This document shows positions 45,355 through 57,711 of a stretch of DNA of 64,000 nucleotides, piece by piece. Source of the DNA: Manihot esculenta (lineage: Eukaryota > Streptophyta > Magnoliopsida > Malpighiales > Euphorbiaceae); assembly GCF_001659605.2 (NCBI RefSeq), contig NC_035161.2, positions 3,664,343-3,728,342 on the forward strand. Direction: 5' to 3'. The position numbers and the translations under genes were made by a program. Positions within the stretch are counted from its first letter, which is position 1. Each line of letters opens with the position of its first letter. The notes below the pieces were generated by a model. That model was not told the DNA's origin, did no database searches, and saw only the letters and a list, made by a program, of their open reading frames with translations.

Positions 45355-47497
45355 TCAAAGAGACCATGTTTGGTGGTGGTCATCACTCAATCCTCCATAT
45401 CCATCTCTCGTCATCCTCACCATCTCCTTTGCCTCTTGTGCCTTTGCTTTCTGCAAATTTTCAACCATTCAATTAATATTCTCAACAAAACTCATAATGA
45501 TTAATTTTTTAAAAAAATTAATTAAAAATACTAAAAAATTATCGATAACGACACAATTGTAATCAAAACTTTAATTTTAATAACAAAATTCAAACTTTTA
45601 AATTTATTGTAATTATAGTCCATTTTTAAACTAATTTATTAAATTAGTCAAAAAAATTTATATTTTTTTACAATTATAGATAATTCTGAAAATAATTTTA
45701 AGTAATTTTAAATTAATACAAGTGTTATGTATTATTTATTTATTTTTTTAAATAATTAATTAAAATTATATAATCAATTATTTAACTCTAATTAACTATA
45801 TATTCTAAAGATATTTAACTCTTATTATTAACCATATACTCTAATAAACATCAGTTTTAAGAGTTTAATACTTTTACGGTGTGGGATTAATTAAAGTTAA
45901 AAATTTATTACATAGATTTAATTAAATATTTAAAAAATAAATAAATAACACATGACAATTTGCATTAATTTTAAATCGATAAAAAATTATTTTAAAATTT
46001 GACTGTAATTATAAAAAGTTAAAAAATTTAAATATAATATTAAAATTTTTTTATAATAGTAATTAAATGTTATTAAATTTGAGTCAGGTTTAATTCATTC
46101 TAAAAGTTAGCTCAAGGGGAGGATTGCGTATAACTAAGGGCACTGGTGCGTGACACATTTATGGGATGCCCAACATCAGAAGGGGAGACTCTGATACTAT
46201 ATTAAATTTGTGTCAGGTCTAACTCATTCCAAAAGTTAGCTCAAGAAGAAGGATTGCCTATGAGTCATATAAGGGATACATTATTCCTTTTCACAACCGA
46301 TGTGAAATTTAACAAATGTAAAATTGTGATTGTTTAAGCGAAAAATAAATAAATCACCTGCATTATTTCTATATCATCTGCCTCTGCGTTGAAGTCATAA
46401 AATGCACTTGCAGCAGTGAGCTTCATGGATAAGAACTGAATATTCCCAAAAAAAAAATCAGTTGAGAGATAAATAATAAAAAAAAAACAATTTGGGTATT
46501 AGAAAACATTCCTTCAAACTCCTAATTATAATTTAATTACCTCAATTTGATTCTGCAATGATCGAACATAATTAATTATCTCATCCAACATTATTGCCAT
46601 GCCCATGGTCTGTTAAAATAATCACCACAATTAATTAATATTAGCAATTAATTGATTAATATTTTATTTATTCTTTCTACCTTGGAGCAACCTGGGACAA
46701 TTTCTTGCAAGCATCTTATTTTCTCATTGATTTTTCCTCTTCTTACCTGTTATCCAAGAAATTAAACTCATTAAAATTACCTATTCATTATCAATTTCTT
46801 TACTTTAGATTATTTTTTAGAAACATTTTATATAAAAAATTATTATTTATTTTATCAATTTTAAAAAATATGGAAGAAAAATATTACCCTTTCTGCTAAA
46901 CTGTGGCTATCAGTAGCTTCCCCTCTTCTAGCTCTTACATGAACAACTTCCTTTAGTTTCTTCTCTTCTTTCTTGGCTTTGTCTCTCCTTCCTCTTCTTG
47001 AACTCTGCAAATCATTTAAAGAAAAAAACAAAAAACACCATGAGGTTCAATCTCAATATAAATACAAATACAGGCCAATAGAAAAGCAAGAATCAGCATG
47101 CATTTACAGTTTTGCCCTTCCCAATCTGAGAAACTTGCAGGGATGATGAGTTCAAAGAAGAGCTTTCTGATACATCCATTGCTTTTCTCTTCCTGCTTTC
47201 AAGAAATTCACCTTTGTACTGCTGACCATGAGAAACAGGAAAAACAATATTCTGTTTGTTTTGACGGAAAATACTTGGAAACTTTCCTTCCAAGTTCCCT
47301 GGAAATTCTGCAGCTGCAAGAGCTTGATGGGTAAAGGAGTAGTCAGTAGAGAAAGGCATATATGTATTGAAGGTCTGGATTGGATCCAAATTTGAAGTGA
47401 ATGAATCTGTGAATTGGTTCATAGATTCTACGGTTGGATTAATATCTAAGAATGGAAAAGAGGGTCTAAAGCCTTGCAAATCTGCTGTGAATTCCAT
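45355..47497 (-). CDS. bHLH transcription factor, BEE/bHLH75-like
   Basis: Six minus-strand exons join in phase with GT-AG borders: 47497-47108, 47004-46888, 46746-46681, 46609-46541, 46435-46358 and 45450-45355 (TGA). Product 271 residues. The bHLH starts near residue 156 (RARRGEATDSHSLAERVRR) and carries H164, E168 and R172, the H5-E9-R13 set of G-box (CACGTG) binders. Helix 2 includes MLDEIINYVRSLQNQIEFLS. The start MEFTADLQGFRPSFPF and the end matching 'GYGG...TWSL' fit the BEE1/BEE3/bHLH75 group, which in Arabidopsis promotes brassinosteroid-linked growth; that role here is inferred. An in-frame ATG at 47542 could add 15 residues, but the family start favours 47497. Intron 5 (~0.9 kb) is loaded with repeats. 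Confidence 0.92.
45556..46060. repeat. AT-rich foldback sequence in bHLH intron 5
   Basis: Left arm (about 45556-45780, with TGTAATTATAGTCCATTTTT and TGTATTATTTATTTATTTTT) is the imperfect inverse of the right arm (about 45890-46060, with AAATAAATAAATAACACATG and TTTGACTGTAATTATAAAAA). Non-coding. It abuts the TRIM at 46071. Confidence 0.55.
46071..46314 (-). mobile_element. TRIM copy 3 in bHLH intron 5
   Basis: Reverse-complement relative of the TRIM at 2107-2419. The right terminal repeat (about 46200-46314) is near full length; the left one (46071 to about 46140) is internally shortened. The primer-binding-site complement GACTCTGATACTA lies just left of 46200. The flanking 5-bp duplication AATGT is exact (46066-46070, 46315-46319). 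It lies in sense with the bHLH gene, 43 bp from the donor of exon 5. Confidence 0.8.
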
Positions 47498-47589
47498 GGG
47501 ATGAGAGTTCTTGAATTGAAATATAATTGCTTTGAGAGCCAAATGGGTATTTTCTGTTTTGGAAATGGAAGAGAGAAAAAGAGAATTGT

Positions 47590-47596
47590 ATTTATA
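47590..47596 (-). promoter_or_regulatory. Candidate TATA box of the bHLH gene
   Basis: TATAAAT on the minus strand lies about 95 bp before the chosen start codon. Transcription would begin near 47560, so the leader would be short. Confidence 0.5.
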
Positions 47597-47599
47597 ATA

Positions 47600-49685
47600 T
47601 GGGATTGTAGGCTCTGCCTCAATTTCCTTTTACTGTACACACAGAATTTACTTTTATGGCAAGAAACTTTGCAATTATAATATATCTTTTATAGAAATAG
47701 ATATAACATCTACAGGTCTAGCCGATGATAAGGGTAGTAGAGTAAATTTGAGATATTTTCAGTTTAATTTCTTAAATTCCGTATCTTTTTAGCTTTGACA
47801 TATGCATATGTACTAATAGAATGTTAATGGTAATCAGTCTATCAGGTAATTTAGTTAGTATAAAAATTCTAAAATAGCCTTAATATGAAAAAATTAATTA
47901 ATTAATTTTTTATAAAATTAAAAAATTAATTAATAAATTATATAATTATAAAAATTAAATAGTAAAATATTTAATAAGTAAAATTAATAAAAAATTAATT
48001 AATACTCTTTTCATTTTATAATTTTTATTCATTTTTACTGTTTTTGATTGTTATCGTTTTAAAATTATTATCCATTTATTTTTAGACTATAATAACATAT
48101 AAATTAACTATTATAATCCTATTTAATTTTATTTTATTTCTAAGAAATATTTTACAATATTTCTTAATATTTAAAATTTAATATATTTAATATGAATATA
48201 ATTAAAAAAATAATAAAAAATTATATTTTTTTAATATAAATAAAAAATAAAGTGAATAAAAATTATTAAATAGAGAAAATATAAATTTTAAAATATTAAA
48301 AATATTTTAATTAATTTTTAAAATCAACATAACAATCAATGATTTTTTTATAATATAAAAAATAAATAATAAATTTTTCGTTTTAATATATGAAATTAGG
48401 AGAGTTTTTTATAATATCACCATAATTTAAATAATGTGGTATTTATAAATTGTTTGCATATATACCTTCAGATATAAGGAAAACTTACTCCTCTCAATAA
48501 ATATAGTCTAAAAAATCAATCTTTTATTTTTTTTTTAATTATTATTATGAATAGAGTGGACCTCACCATTACTGGATGATTTATCTTTTCTTTTTTTAAT
48601 TAATAAAATTATTAATTAATCTTTATATTAAAAAAAATTTATTAATTAATTTATTGATTTTTAAAAATATATTAAAATATATGTGAAATTTTAAAAAATT
48701 TATTAGTTAATTTTAAATATTATAAAATTAAAAAATCAATTAAAATTTTTTTATATTATATAAATTAAATAAAAAAATATTTAATAATTAAAATTAATAA
48801 ACTGATTAATAATAATTTTTTAAAATTTTAAAAATATTTTAATATATTTTTTAAAATTATACAAGTATTTCAATCTATTTTTTTTAAATTGAATCATCAA
48901 AAAATTTTATTAGAGAAATTAAATAGTAAAATTATCATTGAAGAAAGCATAAAGAGGATTAGATTTGGAGCCACGTGGCAATACCAGTTTCTATGTTTTT
49001 GTCTGCAAACTGGATCCCACATTAGAGGATAATATCCAATAATTATATGGGCCCATCATAAACTTTTGGCCCCCAAGGCCCAGGGAAAGTATGTGAAAAG
49101 GGTTCAGTTCAGGTCAGAACTATTTTATTAATATCTTTTTTTTATATTATAATTTAAGGGTGAAAACTTTTTTTACAATTCTATATATATTTTTCTTAAT
49201 TTAATTTTAAAATAAATTTAAAAATACAATCGTAGTTGTAAAAATATTTATGCTGCGTATTACGCGTTGGAATTTAATTATTATTATAAAAAAATATTTG
49301 AATTTATTTAATTTAATAATTCATATAAAATATTTTAAAATTTAAGAATTAAGAAAAATTTTCAAATTGTACATATTTAACATAATAATAATCTATGTAA
49401 GTATGTAAACATTATTATAAATATAAAAAATATTTAATTAATTATTAATATAAATAAATTTAAGCTATGAATATCTAATATATAAAATTTTAATCATATG
49501 TTATTTTCAAATTTCAGCTCATTCCTATAAAATTCGGATTAATATTTTAAAAAAATTAAATCCATACACATCCGTTGTCTTATCCTTTTTCTTTTTATTT
49601 ATGTTATTAATTTTGTTATAAATTAACTTGAAATTTAAATTTGACTTAGAAAGAAATTAAAAAAAAAAAATTTATTAATATTATA
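47600..49685. other. AT-rich spacer upstream of the bHLH gene
   Basis: No gene is seen. A perfect CCACGTGG palindrome lies at about 48972-48979 in a short GC-richer patch (48960-49110). Degenerate copies of an AT-rich motif (AATTAAATAGTAAAATATTT-like) at about 47890-48010 and 48740-48800 recur around 52830-53290. Confidence 0.45.
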
Positions 49686-50089
49686 TGATAACAGCAGGAT
49701 TTCTTTACTTCAGGCCCTGACTTGGCCTATCAGAACGGTCCACGACTTGGAGCCCTTTAGACTTCCCGATTGAGCCCGATTCATCCCACTCAGTTTCAAA
49801 ACTAGACTCCTACTAAACTCCCAGTCAGACCGGTCCAGTCCATTCGGTCCTGAGACCGAATCTCTCCTAGGATCGGTCTCTTTCTCTCCAACCCTGTCAT
49901 GATAGGAAAGGACAATAAGTCCAGTCACTTCGCAACCATGTCTGCTCGCGCGCACGAGAGAATTAAATGGCCGCCTGACATAAGGAAGGTCACTGCATTA
50001 TTCATGCGTATGAGCCTGTACGACAAAAAATCAAGTATTTCTAAACTTATAGAACGCTTTGTAAACCCTATTTTTTGGATCTCAGATCA
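49686..50089 (+). mobile_element. GC-rich solo-LTR-like island, copy 2
   Basis: Starts TGATAACAGCAGG and ends GGATCTCAGATCA, matching the ends of 16470-16900, with a similar pre-end TTTGTAAACCCTATTTTTTGG. The interior is strongly diverged between copies. No coding is credible; short frames through it are chance. No exact target duplication is visible. Confidence 0.5.
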
Positions 50090-51499
50090 TCATTATTAAT
50101 TCAAAAAATAAAAGAAATTTAACTCAAAAATTGAGAAATTAAGCATCTTGACTTTTAGATTAAATCAAGAAATCAAAATTTTACCTTAAAATGTTTGATT
50201 TCAAATTAACTAAAATTTAAATTGAAATTGTTAAGTTGAATTAAATAAAATGATGAAAATAATATTATATTAAACTAAAACAAAGGAAATAATTTTTAAT
50301 AAATAATTTTTTAATATTTAATTTATTTTAAAAATTTAATTAACGAAAAATATTTTTTTAACTTAAAAAAATTAAGTTATTTTTAAAAAAAATTAAATTT
50401 CATTTTTTACATTTTAAAGATTTTATTAAAATCTTTATATATAAATTTGTTAATATTATTTATTTTTAAAATAAAATAAAATAATAAAAAATAAATTATT
50501 TGTTAAAAAATATTTTTTCACATGAAATATTTTTTAAATGTAAATTATTTTTACAGATAAATAAAATTTTAAATTTAATTAATTGATAAAAAAATAAAAA
50601 GATGCCTAATAGAATTGAGAGAGAGGATAGAATGTCGCAGAAGGAAGGGCGAGAGAGAGAGAGCAGAATACCAGCGATTGAAAAAGGAAAACAATGTTAA
50701 GGAAAGGGTGGTTAGGTAATTTTGTCTACAAAATACATGACGTATCAAAAGGTTTATCCAACTCTTTTCAGCTTTTAATTATATATATATAGTAATAAAT
50801 AAGACTTTCTGGATAAAAAAGTCATTTTCTTGCATTTATTTTTCATAAAATAATACTTTATGAAAATATATGTATCATCTTTTATAATTAAGAAAAATAA
50901 ATTCACTTCACAATAAATTTTAAATAAAATATAAAATTTAATTTATTTTTATAAAAAAAATAATCTTCCTGTATTTAAAATAAAGTGGCTATAGACATTA
51001 CCATTAATATTATAGTAATGTAATAATAAAAAATAATAAATAAAGAATTTAAATATGGAGACAATGATGTTTTCTCGCCTCCTTATTTTAGATCATTTTC
51101 ATAATTTTAAAACCTTCTTATTTTGGCGGTACGCTCCCAAAAGAAATTATTTTTTTTAAAATAGTTTAATTTTTTAATTAAAAAAATATTTTTTATATTT
51201 TTTTAAAAAATATTTTCTATAAAATAAACCAAAATTTTAAACTAGAAATATAGCAATCGAGTAGTGTACATACAACCCATTAATAAGTAAATGGTAATAA
51301 AATTAAAATTATAATATATTATATTTAAATTTAAATTAATTACATTCTATTGGTTGATTATATATATATTAGAATGTGATAATAAATTTTTAAATTGAAC
51401 GTTCATAGATTTAATTTGATAGTAAGTGTATCTTAATAAATTTGAAAGTTCTCATGTTTTATTTTTTTAATCTCTAATTTTCATTTAAAAAAAAATTTA
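50090..51499. other. AT-rich spacer
   Basis: No gene is seen. 50820-50900 is related to 60040-60095, part of a larger duplicated block. A degenerate tRNA-like repeat lies at about 51412-51470. Confidence 0.45.
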
Positions 51500-51772
51500 A
51501 TTGAGTATGGCTTAAATATAAATTTGGATTCATATACAACAGGAACGGGATGAAATTTAATACATCACATGTGAGATGTGTGTTTGGGAGGTGGCAATGC
51601 ATTTAAAACATGCTTTAAACTCTTTGTTCCAAAAGGATTTAGGGAGCCAATTAAAAAAAAATTTTTTAAAAAATTTCAAGTAGTGTGGGGACTAGCTAGG
51701 ATTTTCTTTCTTAAATGAAGTCCTTGCCTAACATAGAATTGGTTTGATATTTTCTCAACTACCTCTTAATTG
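51500..51772. repeat. Dispersed duplicated block, copy 1
   Basis: Collinear with 60110-60385. Shared landmarks are CACATGTGAGATG, ATTTAAAACATGCTTTAAA, TTTGTTCCAAA, AGTGTGGGGAC, AGCTAGGATTTT and TTTCTCAACTACCT. A third partial copy is at 59755-59830. Origin unknown; non-coding. Confidence 0.7.
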
Positions 51773-53175
51773 TAAAAAAATGATTAGTCACCATCAAGAT
51801 ATTAAAAATTTAGGCTACATTTTACTACGTTAACCGATTTAATATTAACCGATTTAATAATTATTAGTAAGCAGTAAATTAACTGAATTAAGTTAAATTT
51901 TAAAAAATTTAAATTTAATTCATTAAAAATTTTACGAGCTTAAATTTGAATTAGAATTTTATTCATTTCGAATTCGAACCAAATATTAATAAATTAAAAT
52001 TTAGATCGGTTAGTAGACGAGTTTAGATAAATTGAGTTTTTATCGAATTTAATTTTAAATAGTTTAAAAATTATTTAATTTATTTACTTATATAATAAAT
52101 TTTAATTTAAAATTAAATAATTTTAATTAAATAAATATATATATAAATTAACTTGTAAATTTATAAAGATAAATTCTTAAATCTTAATGATCTAAATATA
52201 TATATTTAGATTTGACTCATAAAAGTATATGTAGAATTTAAATTTATTTTTTTTATATATTAATTTCAGCCTACTTAGCAAAATTATCCACAGATCTATT
52301 CGTGAGTTTTCTTATGAATTTAAAAATGAATTAAACTCATGAATTTTAATAAACTGAATACTATAAAACTCAATTTTGCCTCATTTATTAAACAAACTTA
52401 AAAAATTAAGGTTGAGTTTAATTTATTTAAAAATCAAATTGAATCCAATCGAGTTTTTATCAAATTGAACCTTCGAGGCTCATAAATAATTTATTTATTT
52501 TTATGTTGTAAAATAAAAATATGTTGTAAATTTATTTAATTTTTTTATTTTTTATAACATGTAATTTTATATAAAATTACGAGAAAAATGTAAAATTATA
52601 TAATTTAATTAAATATTATTTTTTTAAATAGTGATGATTATTTTAATTTATTTTATTTTTAATTTTATTAAATTATATTTTATTAATATATATAATTTAA
52701 TTAACGATTATGTGTATATAGAAGTAATAATAACAATTAAAAGTACATATACATGTAATTGATTTTAATAATTTATATTCTATTAATATAAATTCTATTA
52801 ATGGGGAGATGATATATAATTAATTAATTAATTAAATTAGTTAAATTATATTTTTATAAATTTCTAATAATTAATTAGTGAATAAAATATATAATAATTA
52901 TATATTCATAAAGTTACAAATAATAGTTATAAGTACCTATATATACATATCATCCATCTATATATAAATTTTTTAATAATTTATATTTTATTAGTATAAT
53001 TATATTACGGTTGAGCTAATATATATACATAATCTATTTAGGTAGTAAAAAAACTTAATTAATTAATTAAATTAATTAAATTATATAATTATAAATATTT
53101 AATAATTGACCAATAACTAAAAGATATAATAATTTTATATTATTATTATATAAAAAAAAATAATAATAATTATAA

Positions 53176-53210
<35 letters not shown>

Positions 53211-54913
53211 CTATTTAAATAGCAGAAAATTATAATCAACTAATTAAATTAATTAAATAAAATAGTAAAAATATTTAATAACTAAACAATCTAAAATTTT
53301 ATTAAAATTATATGATATATAAAATATATTATTGAAATTATATATTAAAATTATAATATTATTAAAAATTATTTTTAAAAAAATATATAAATTAATTTTT
53401 TAATTTCGATATAATTTCAGTTTTAGTATGGTTATTGATAAAAAAATCAAAATTAAAATTAAATATGTAAATAAATTTAGTACAGTACGATTAAATTTCT
53501 ATACCATCATTTTTTTTTATTTTAATTCAGTTTAGTACGATTTTTCAATTCAGTTTGAAATCTTCGCACGCCCTCAAAATAAGGAACCATTTTTGAAACC
53601 TAAATTTTTAAAATTGAATTTTGATTAAATTAATTAAAATTAAAAATTTTCAAGTAATTTTATTTTTCAATAATTTATGAAGTATAATAAGTAAAAACTT
53701 TTAAATTGTTGGAAAGCTCAAATTTAAGTTTTCAAATTTATAAATAAATTTAATTACTTGCTTTTAACAAATTTAAAATTCATATAAGATTATATTTAGG
53801 AGTGTTCGATAGCCTGTTGAGATAAAATTACTATCCAAATCAATTTTATCCATCAAAGTATTAAAGCTTATTTCTAAACACTTTAATTAATAACTACAAC
53901 ATTTACGATAATTATTTATCGCTAAAAATTTTTAACAACCAATATTTATTTGATAAATTACGTACTTAAGTTTCATTTCTAATATTATTATGATAGATAT
54001 AGAATAAAATTTTCACATTATTATGTATTAAAATAATATAAAAATAAGAATATAATTATTCAGTAGCTTTTTTTTTTACTTTGATAATATGAAAAAATAT
54101 AATTAATGGATTTAAAGGTGTTCAAATTTTTATCAAGCATCGGATCCTTAAGATTAGGTTAACATACTAATTTAAACTTTTTCTTTCCACCTTGAGCTTT
54201 ACTGTACAAACATATTGGTAATATACTGTAATCGTGCAAAGTAAATCATGAGTTATTACCATAAAATAAGACTGTATGGCAAAAAAATATGATAAATTAA
54301 TACATGATTCTACCGGATAAAAGGAAGATTTGGACACTATAACAACCGATTCATCATCAAAACTCGCCATTTCCTGAATAGATCGAGTCTCAGCATAAAG
54401 TTATTATTAGCAGACATAGTCCAGCATATTCCTATTACGCCGATAAGCATGAGATCACCGACTGGTTAGCTGGTGAGATCTCTTATCAAGCAGCCGGCCA
54501 CATCATTGGTAGATTTTCAAAAGATACTATATTCAATTCCATTTTCCTACAGTATAAAAACTAGCAATCACAAAGGGAAATGTACATATTTTTTACACAA
54601 CTACTCTTGAATTCTAAACAATTCCCCATGCTCCCCATACTTTCCGGTTTACTATAGGAGACACTTTTTTAAAAAAAATATAAATATAAATATTTTTCAA
54701 AAGAACTAATACATTTACTACCATAAATTATTTGTAATAAAATTTTTTTATCTCATATGAGGCACTTTTCCGATTAACATCATTAACATCAATTCGCTTT
54801 TTAAAATACTAGTAATGATATGAGTACAAACAGATTTAGGTGAAAACTTCAACACAGAAGTAAGTATAATATTATTAAATAAAATCTATAATACAAATAA
54901 ATTTGATAAAATA
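51773..54913. other. AT-rich repeat-laden spacer
   Basis: No gene is seen. Roughly three degenerate units of about 200 bp can be traced from 52735 to 53330 (TTAATTAAATTAATTAAATTAT and TATATATACATA-like motifs). 54056-54170 repeats the piece at 26085-26205. 54370-54620 is GC-richer and shows a TATAAAAA stretch, perhaps an LTR fragment. Confidence 0.45.
53178..53206. repeat. (AT)n microsatellite
   Basis: About 14 uninterrupted AT dinucleotides within the degenerate tandem region. Confidence 0.95.
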
Positions 54914-55132
54914 TTAAAATATAGATAAATTACATTTTAATCTCTGAATTATAATATAATTAACAGATCAATTCCTATATTTTTAAAACTGAACACTTAC
55001 ACTCCTCTATTTTCATTCGGTCCAAATGAACAATCTCTCCATCCATTTCTCCTTTATTTCAAAAATAAATGGCTGATCAAACCTAACAAAATATATTTTT
55101 CTTTCTATAATACTTTTATTGTACCCTACAAC

Positions 55133-55649
55133 TAGGGATGTAAACGTGTAGGGTACCCACAAAAATTAAACTACCCGAATTCGAATCTGATTTATATTAA
55201 TAATATCCGAACCCGTTCCAAACCCGATTAAAAATTAATTTAAACTATCCGAATTCGTCCCAAACTCAATTATTATTATCCGAATAAAACCCGAACCCAT
55301 TTAATCTTATATATTTTAATTAATAATTTATATAAAAAAATATTTTTCATTAATAATTTTCATTTAAAAAATCTAATATTTCTAAAGAATATTTAAATTT
55401 AAATTTTTAAATAAAATATATGAAAAAAATTTATAAATATTATTGTAAAATATATTTTTTATATTAAATTAATTATTTATATAAACAGGTTCGAATAGTG
55501 GATACCATGTACATAAAATTCGAACCCGCAACGGGTATTATTTTTAAAATCCGAATTCATCCCAAATCCGATTATAACTATCCAAATCCATTTTATTATG
55601 GTTCAGTCGGATCGGATACCCAAAAATACCCGATCCGTTCCCATCCCTG
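55133..55649. mobile_element. hAT-like MITE (TAGGGATG...CATCCCTG)
   Basis: A 517-bp element with short TIRs TAGGGATG / CATCCCTG and an exact 8-bp duplication CCTACAAC (55125-55132, 55650-55657). Subterminal parts repeat CCGAACCC / CCGAATTC motifs. No coding. It is a different family from the CGGTTCGG MITEs. Confidence 0.9.
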
Positions 55650-55758
55650 CCTACAACATTTTTAAAGAAAACTTTTACATTTGAAAATACAACTCCTACT
55701 CCTTCCTCTCTCATTCTCTTCTCTGAAAAATTCTCTTCTCTGAATAATATTTGCAGGC

Positions 55759-56828
55759 TGAGACGGACCCATTTATGGGCCCCCTAAAATTTTTAAAATT
55801 TGTTAAGGGTATATAGGTAATTTTTTTAAAACATGAAAAATGATCATTAGATCCCTACATATTTAAAAAACTTACCAACTCATCCTTATTTCAAAATTAT
55901 TTAATTAAATCATCATTATATTTTATAATTTCAAATTCTTTAATCCATTTATCAAATAAATTTTTACTATTTAGTCCCTCATCTTTTATATTACTTTTCA
56001 ATCTAAAAAATTTTCTTCTTATTTTCAAGATTTCAAATTCAAGTCTTCACGTAAATTTTTCTTAAATTATTCACTCATTATTTAATTTATTTTTATACGT
56101 CATCTTTATTATTAAGTTATAGTTTTTTTTATTTATCTCACTTAGTTACTAATCTATTTATACCATTGAAATTATACGAAAATAATTTTTAATGGATTAG
56201 AATATTTTTTTAAAAAGAAAAATTAAATTTTAATAGTAAACCCTATATTAAAATATTATATTATTTTAATAATTCTTTTTATAAATTTACATGTTATAAC
56301 AATAGTGGAAAGAAGTTTTTCAATAGTATATATCATTAAAATTTGACTCTATAGTGATGAACTACAAATAATTGATCAATAAATTATATTGAAGGATATA
56401 TTTGCAAATGCCGATAATAATATCTTTAAAAATATATTTTAATGAATGAAAAATATATTAGAATTACCATGATTTAATTATAATAATTTATTCACTTTTA
56501 TAAAAATTTATTTTCTGAATATAAAATTTTTACACATATAAAAAAAGATAATTTATTTTATTAAATTTTCAATTATACTATATTAAAAATATTAAATTGT
56601 ATTAAATATTAAAAGATATTTTGAATACTTATTTGAAAAAATAATAATTAATAATAGGTTGATTTGGAAATAATATAAATAGAATTATAATAGTCAATTA
56701 TATGTTACTATAACCAAAGAAAATGAACAATAATTTTAGAACAATAATAAAAAAAATGATAAAATAATAAAACTGAAGATATTTATTTAAATTGAACCCC
56801 TAAACTGAATTTTTGCATCCGTCACTCA
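55759..56828. mobile_element. Non-autonomous hAT-like element, 1,070 bp
   Basis: Imperfect TIRs TGAGACGGACCC and (inverse) TGAGTGACGGATGC, followed inward by CCCCCTAAAATTTT and its mirrored counterpart ACCCCTAAACTGAATTTTTG, a layout common to plant Ac-like hAT ends. An exact 8-bp duplication TTGCAGGC lies at 55751-55758 and 56829-56836. The AT-rich interior has no transposase that I can recognise. Confidence 0.85.
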
Positions 56829-57711
56829 TTGCAGGCGGAGAAATCTCCATTTCAAATGGTTATGGGGCATTTTATAATGTGAAGAAAGTTGAGGAAAGTT
56901 CTAAAATTATTTTAGAAAAGTTTGGGAGAGTTAAATATGTATTAGAAAATTTTAAAATTTTATTTTTAATTTATATATTTTTATTACTTGTGATAGTAGC
57001 ATAAATATTTTAGTTGTATAAAACGTTTGAATGAATGAAGTGTTAGTCTTTTAATGATTGTTGTGGCTGTAAAAGATAAGAAAAAATAAAAATGATAGAA
57101 AATTTGAGAAAATTACAGATTTTATTCGCAGGGAGTGATGTGTTTTAATATATAAAATATGAAGAATTTAAATATTTATAATTAGTTGAATTTTATACCC
57201 AGAAAATTAAGAAATGCAACAAGCCATAAAAATTCAAATTATTTTGGACAAGGACGTATTTTTTAGTATATAAAAAATGAAGGAGCTAATTGTTATTTGT
57301 TTAGTTTAAATTTATACTAAGGAAATTGAAAAAGGTAGGAAATCTAAGAAAAATACAAATTTTTAATGTGTTTTAACATATAAAAATAGGACTTATATTT
57401 AAAATTACTTGAATTTTGAAGCAATGAAATTGAAAATTGCAGCAAATTTGAGAAAGGAAGAAGGAGGATTTGAATTTTTGGATGTAAAAATTTATTTTAT
57501 ATGTGCCGTATGGTGCAATAAGAGTACTGTGGAAAGAAAAAAGATTTTTTAGAGATTTGACAGTCATTTACCTTTAAACTAATAGAGAAGTTGATGGGGG
57601 ACTGTACATTTGGATGGAATGAAAATAGAGCGTTTAAGTGTTTGATTTTAAAAATATAAGGATTACTTTATTAATTATGGTATAACTCAGAGACTAAAAT
57701 ATAGTTTATCC

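Larger units (their letters stand above)
54923..57711. mobile_element. Mutator-like long-TIR element with two nested hAT insertions
   Basis: The ends are inverted repeats of more than 150 bp (left AGATAAATTACATTTTAATC, right inverse GGATAAACTATATTTTAGTC). An exact 9-bp target duplication TTAAAATAT lies at 54914-54922 and 57712-57720, the length typical of Mutator-like elements. Without its two inserts (55133-55649, 55759-56828, plus their duplications) it would be about 1.19 kb. No transposase is recognisable, so it is non-autonomous. The frame at 56813-57004 is chance sequence. Confidence 0.85.

Noticed and set aside
47498..47542. Upstream in-frame ATG (47542) as start of the bHLH protein
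   Set aside because: The extra 15 residues do not resemble family members, whose N-terminus matches MEFTADLQ; the leader would be under about 20 nt with the candidate TATA box. Not fully excluded.
49710..50099. Open frames through the GC-rich island
   Set aside because: No family match; they fall within an LTR-like segment with defined termini.
56813..57004. 63-residue frame across the right border of the nested hAT element
   Set aside because: Starts inside the transposon end and runs into AT-rich DNA; a chance frame.
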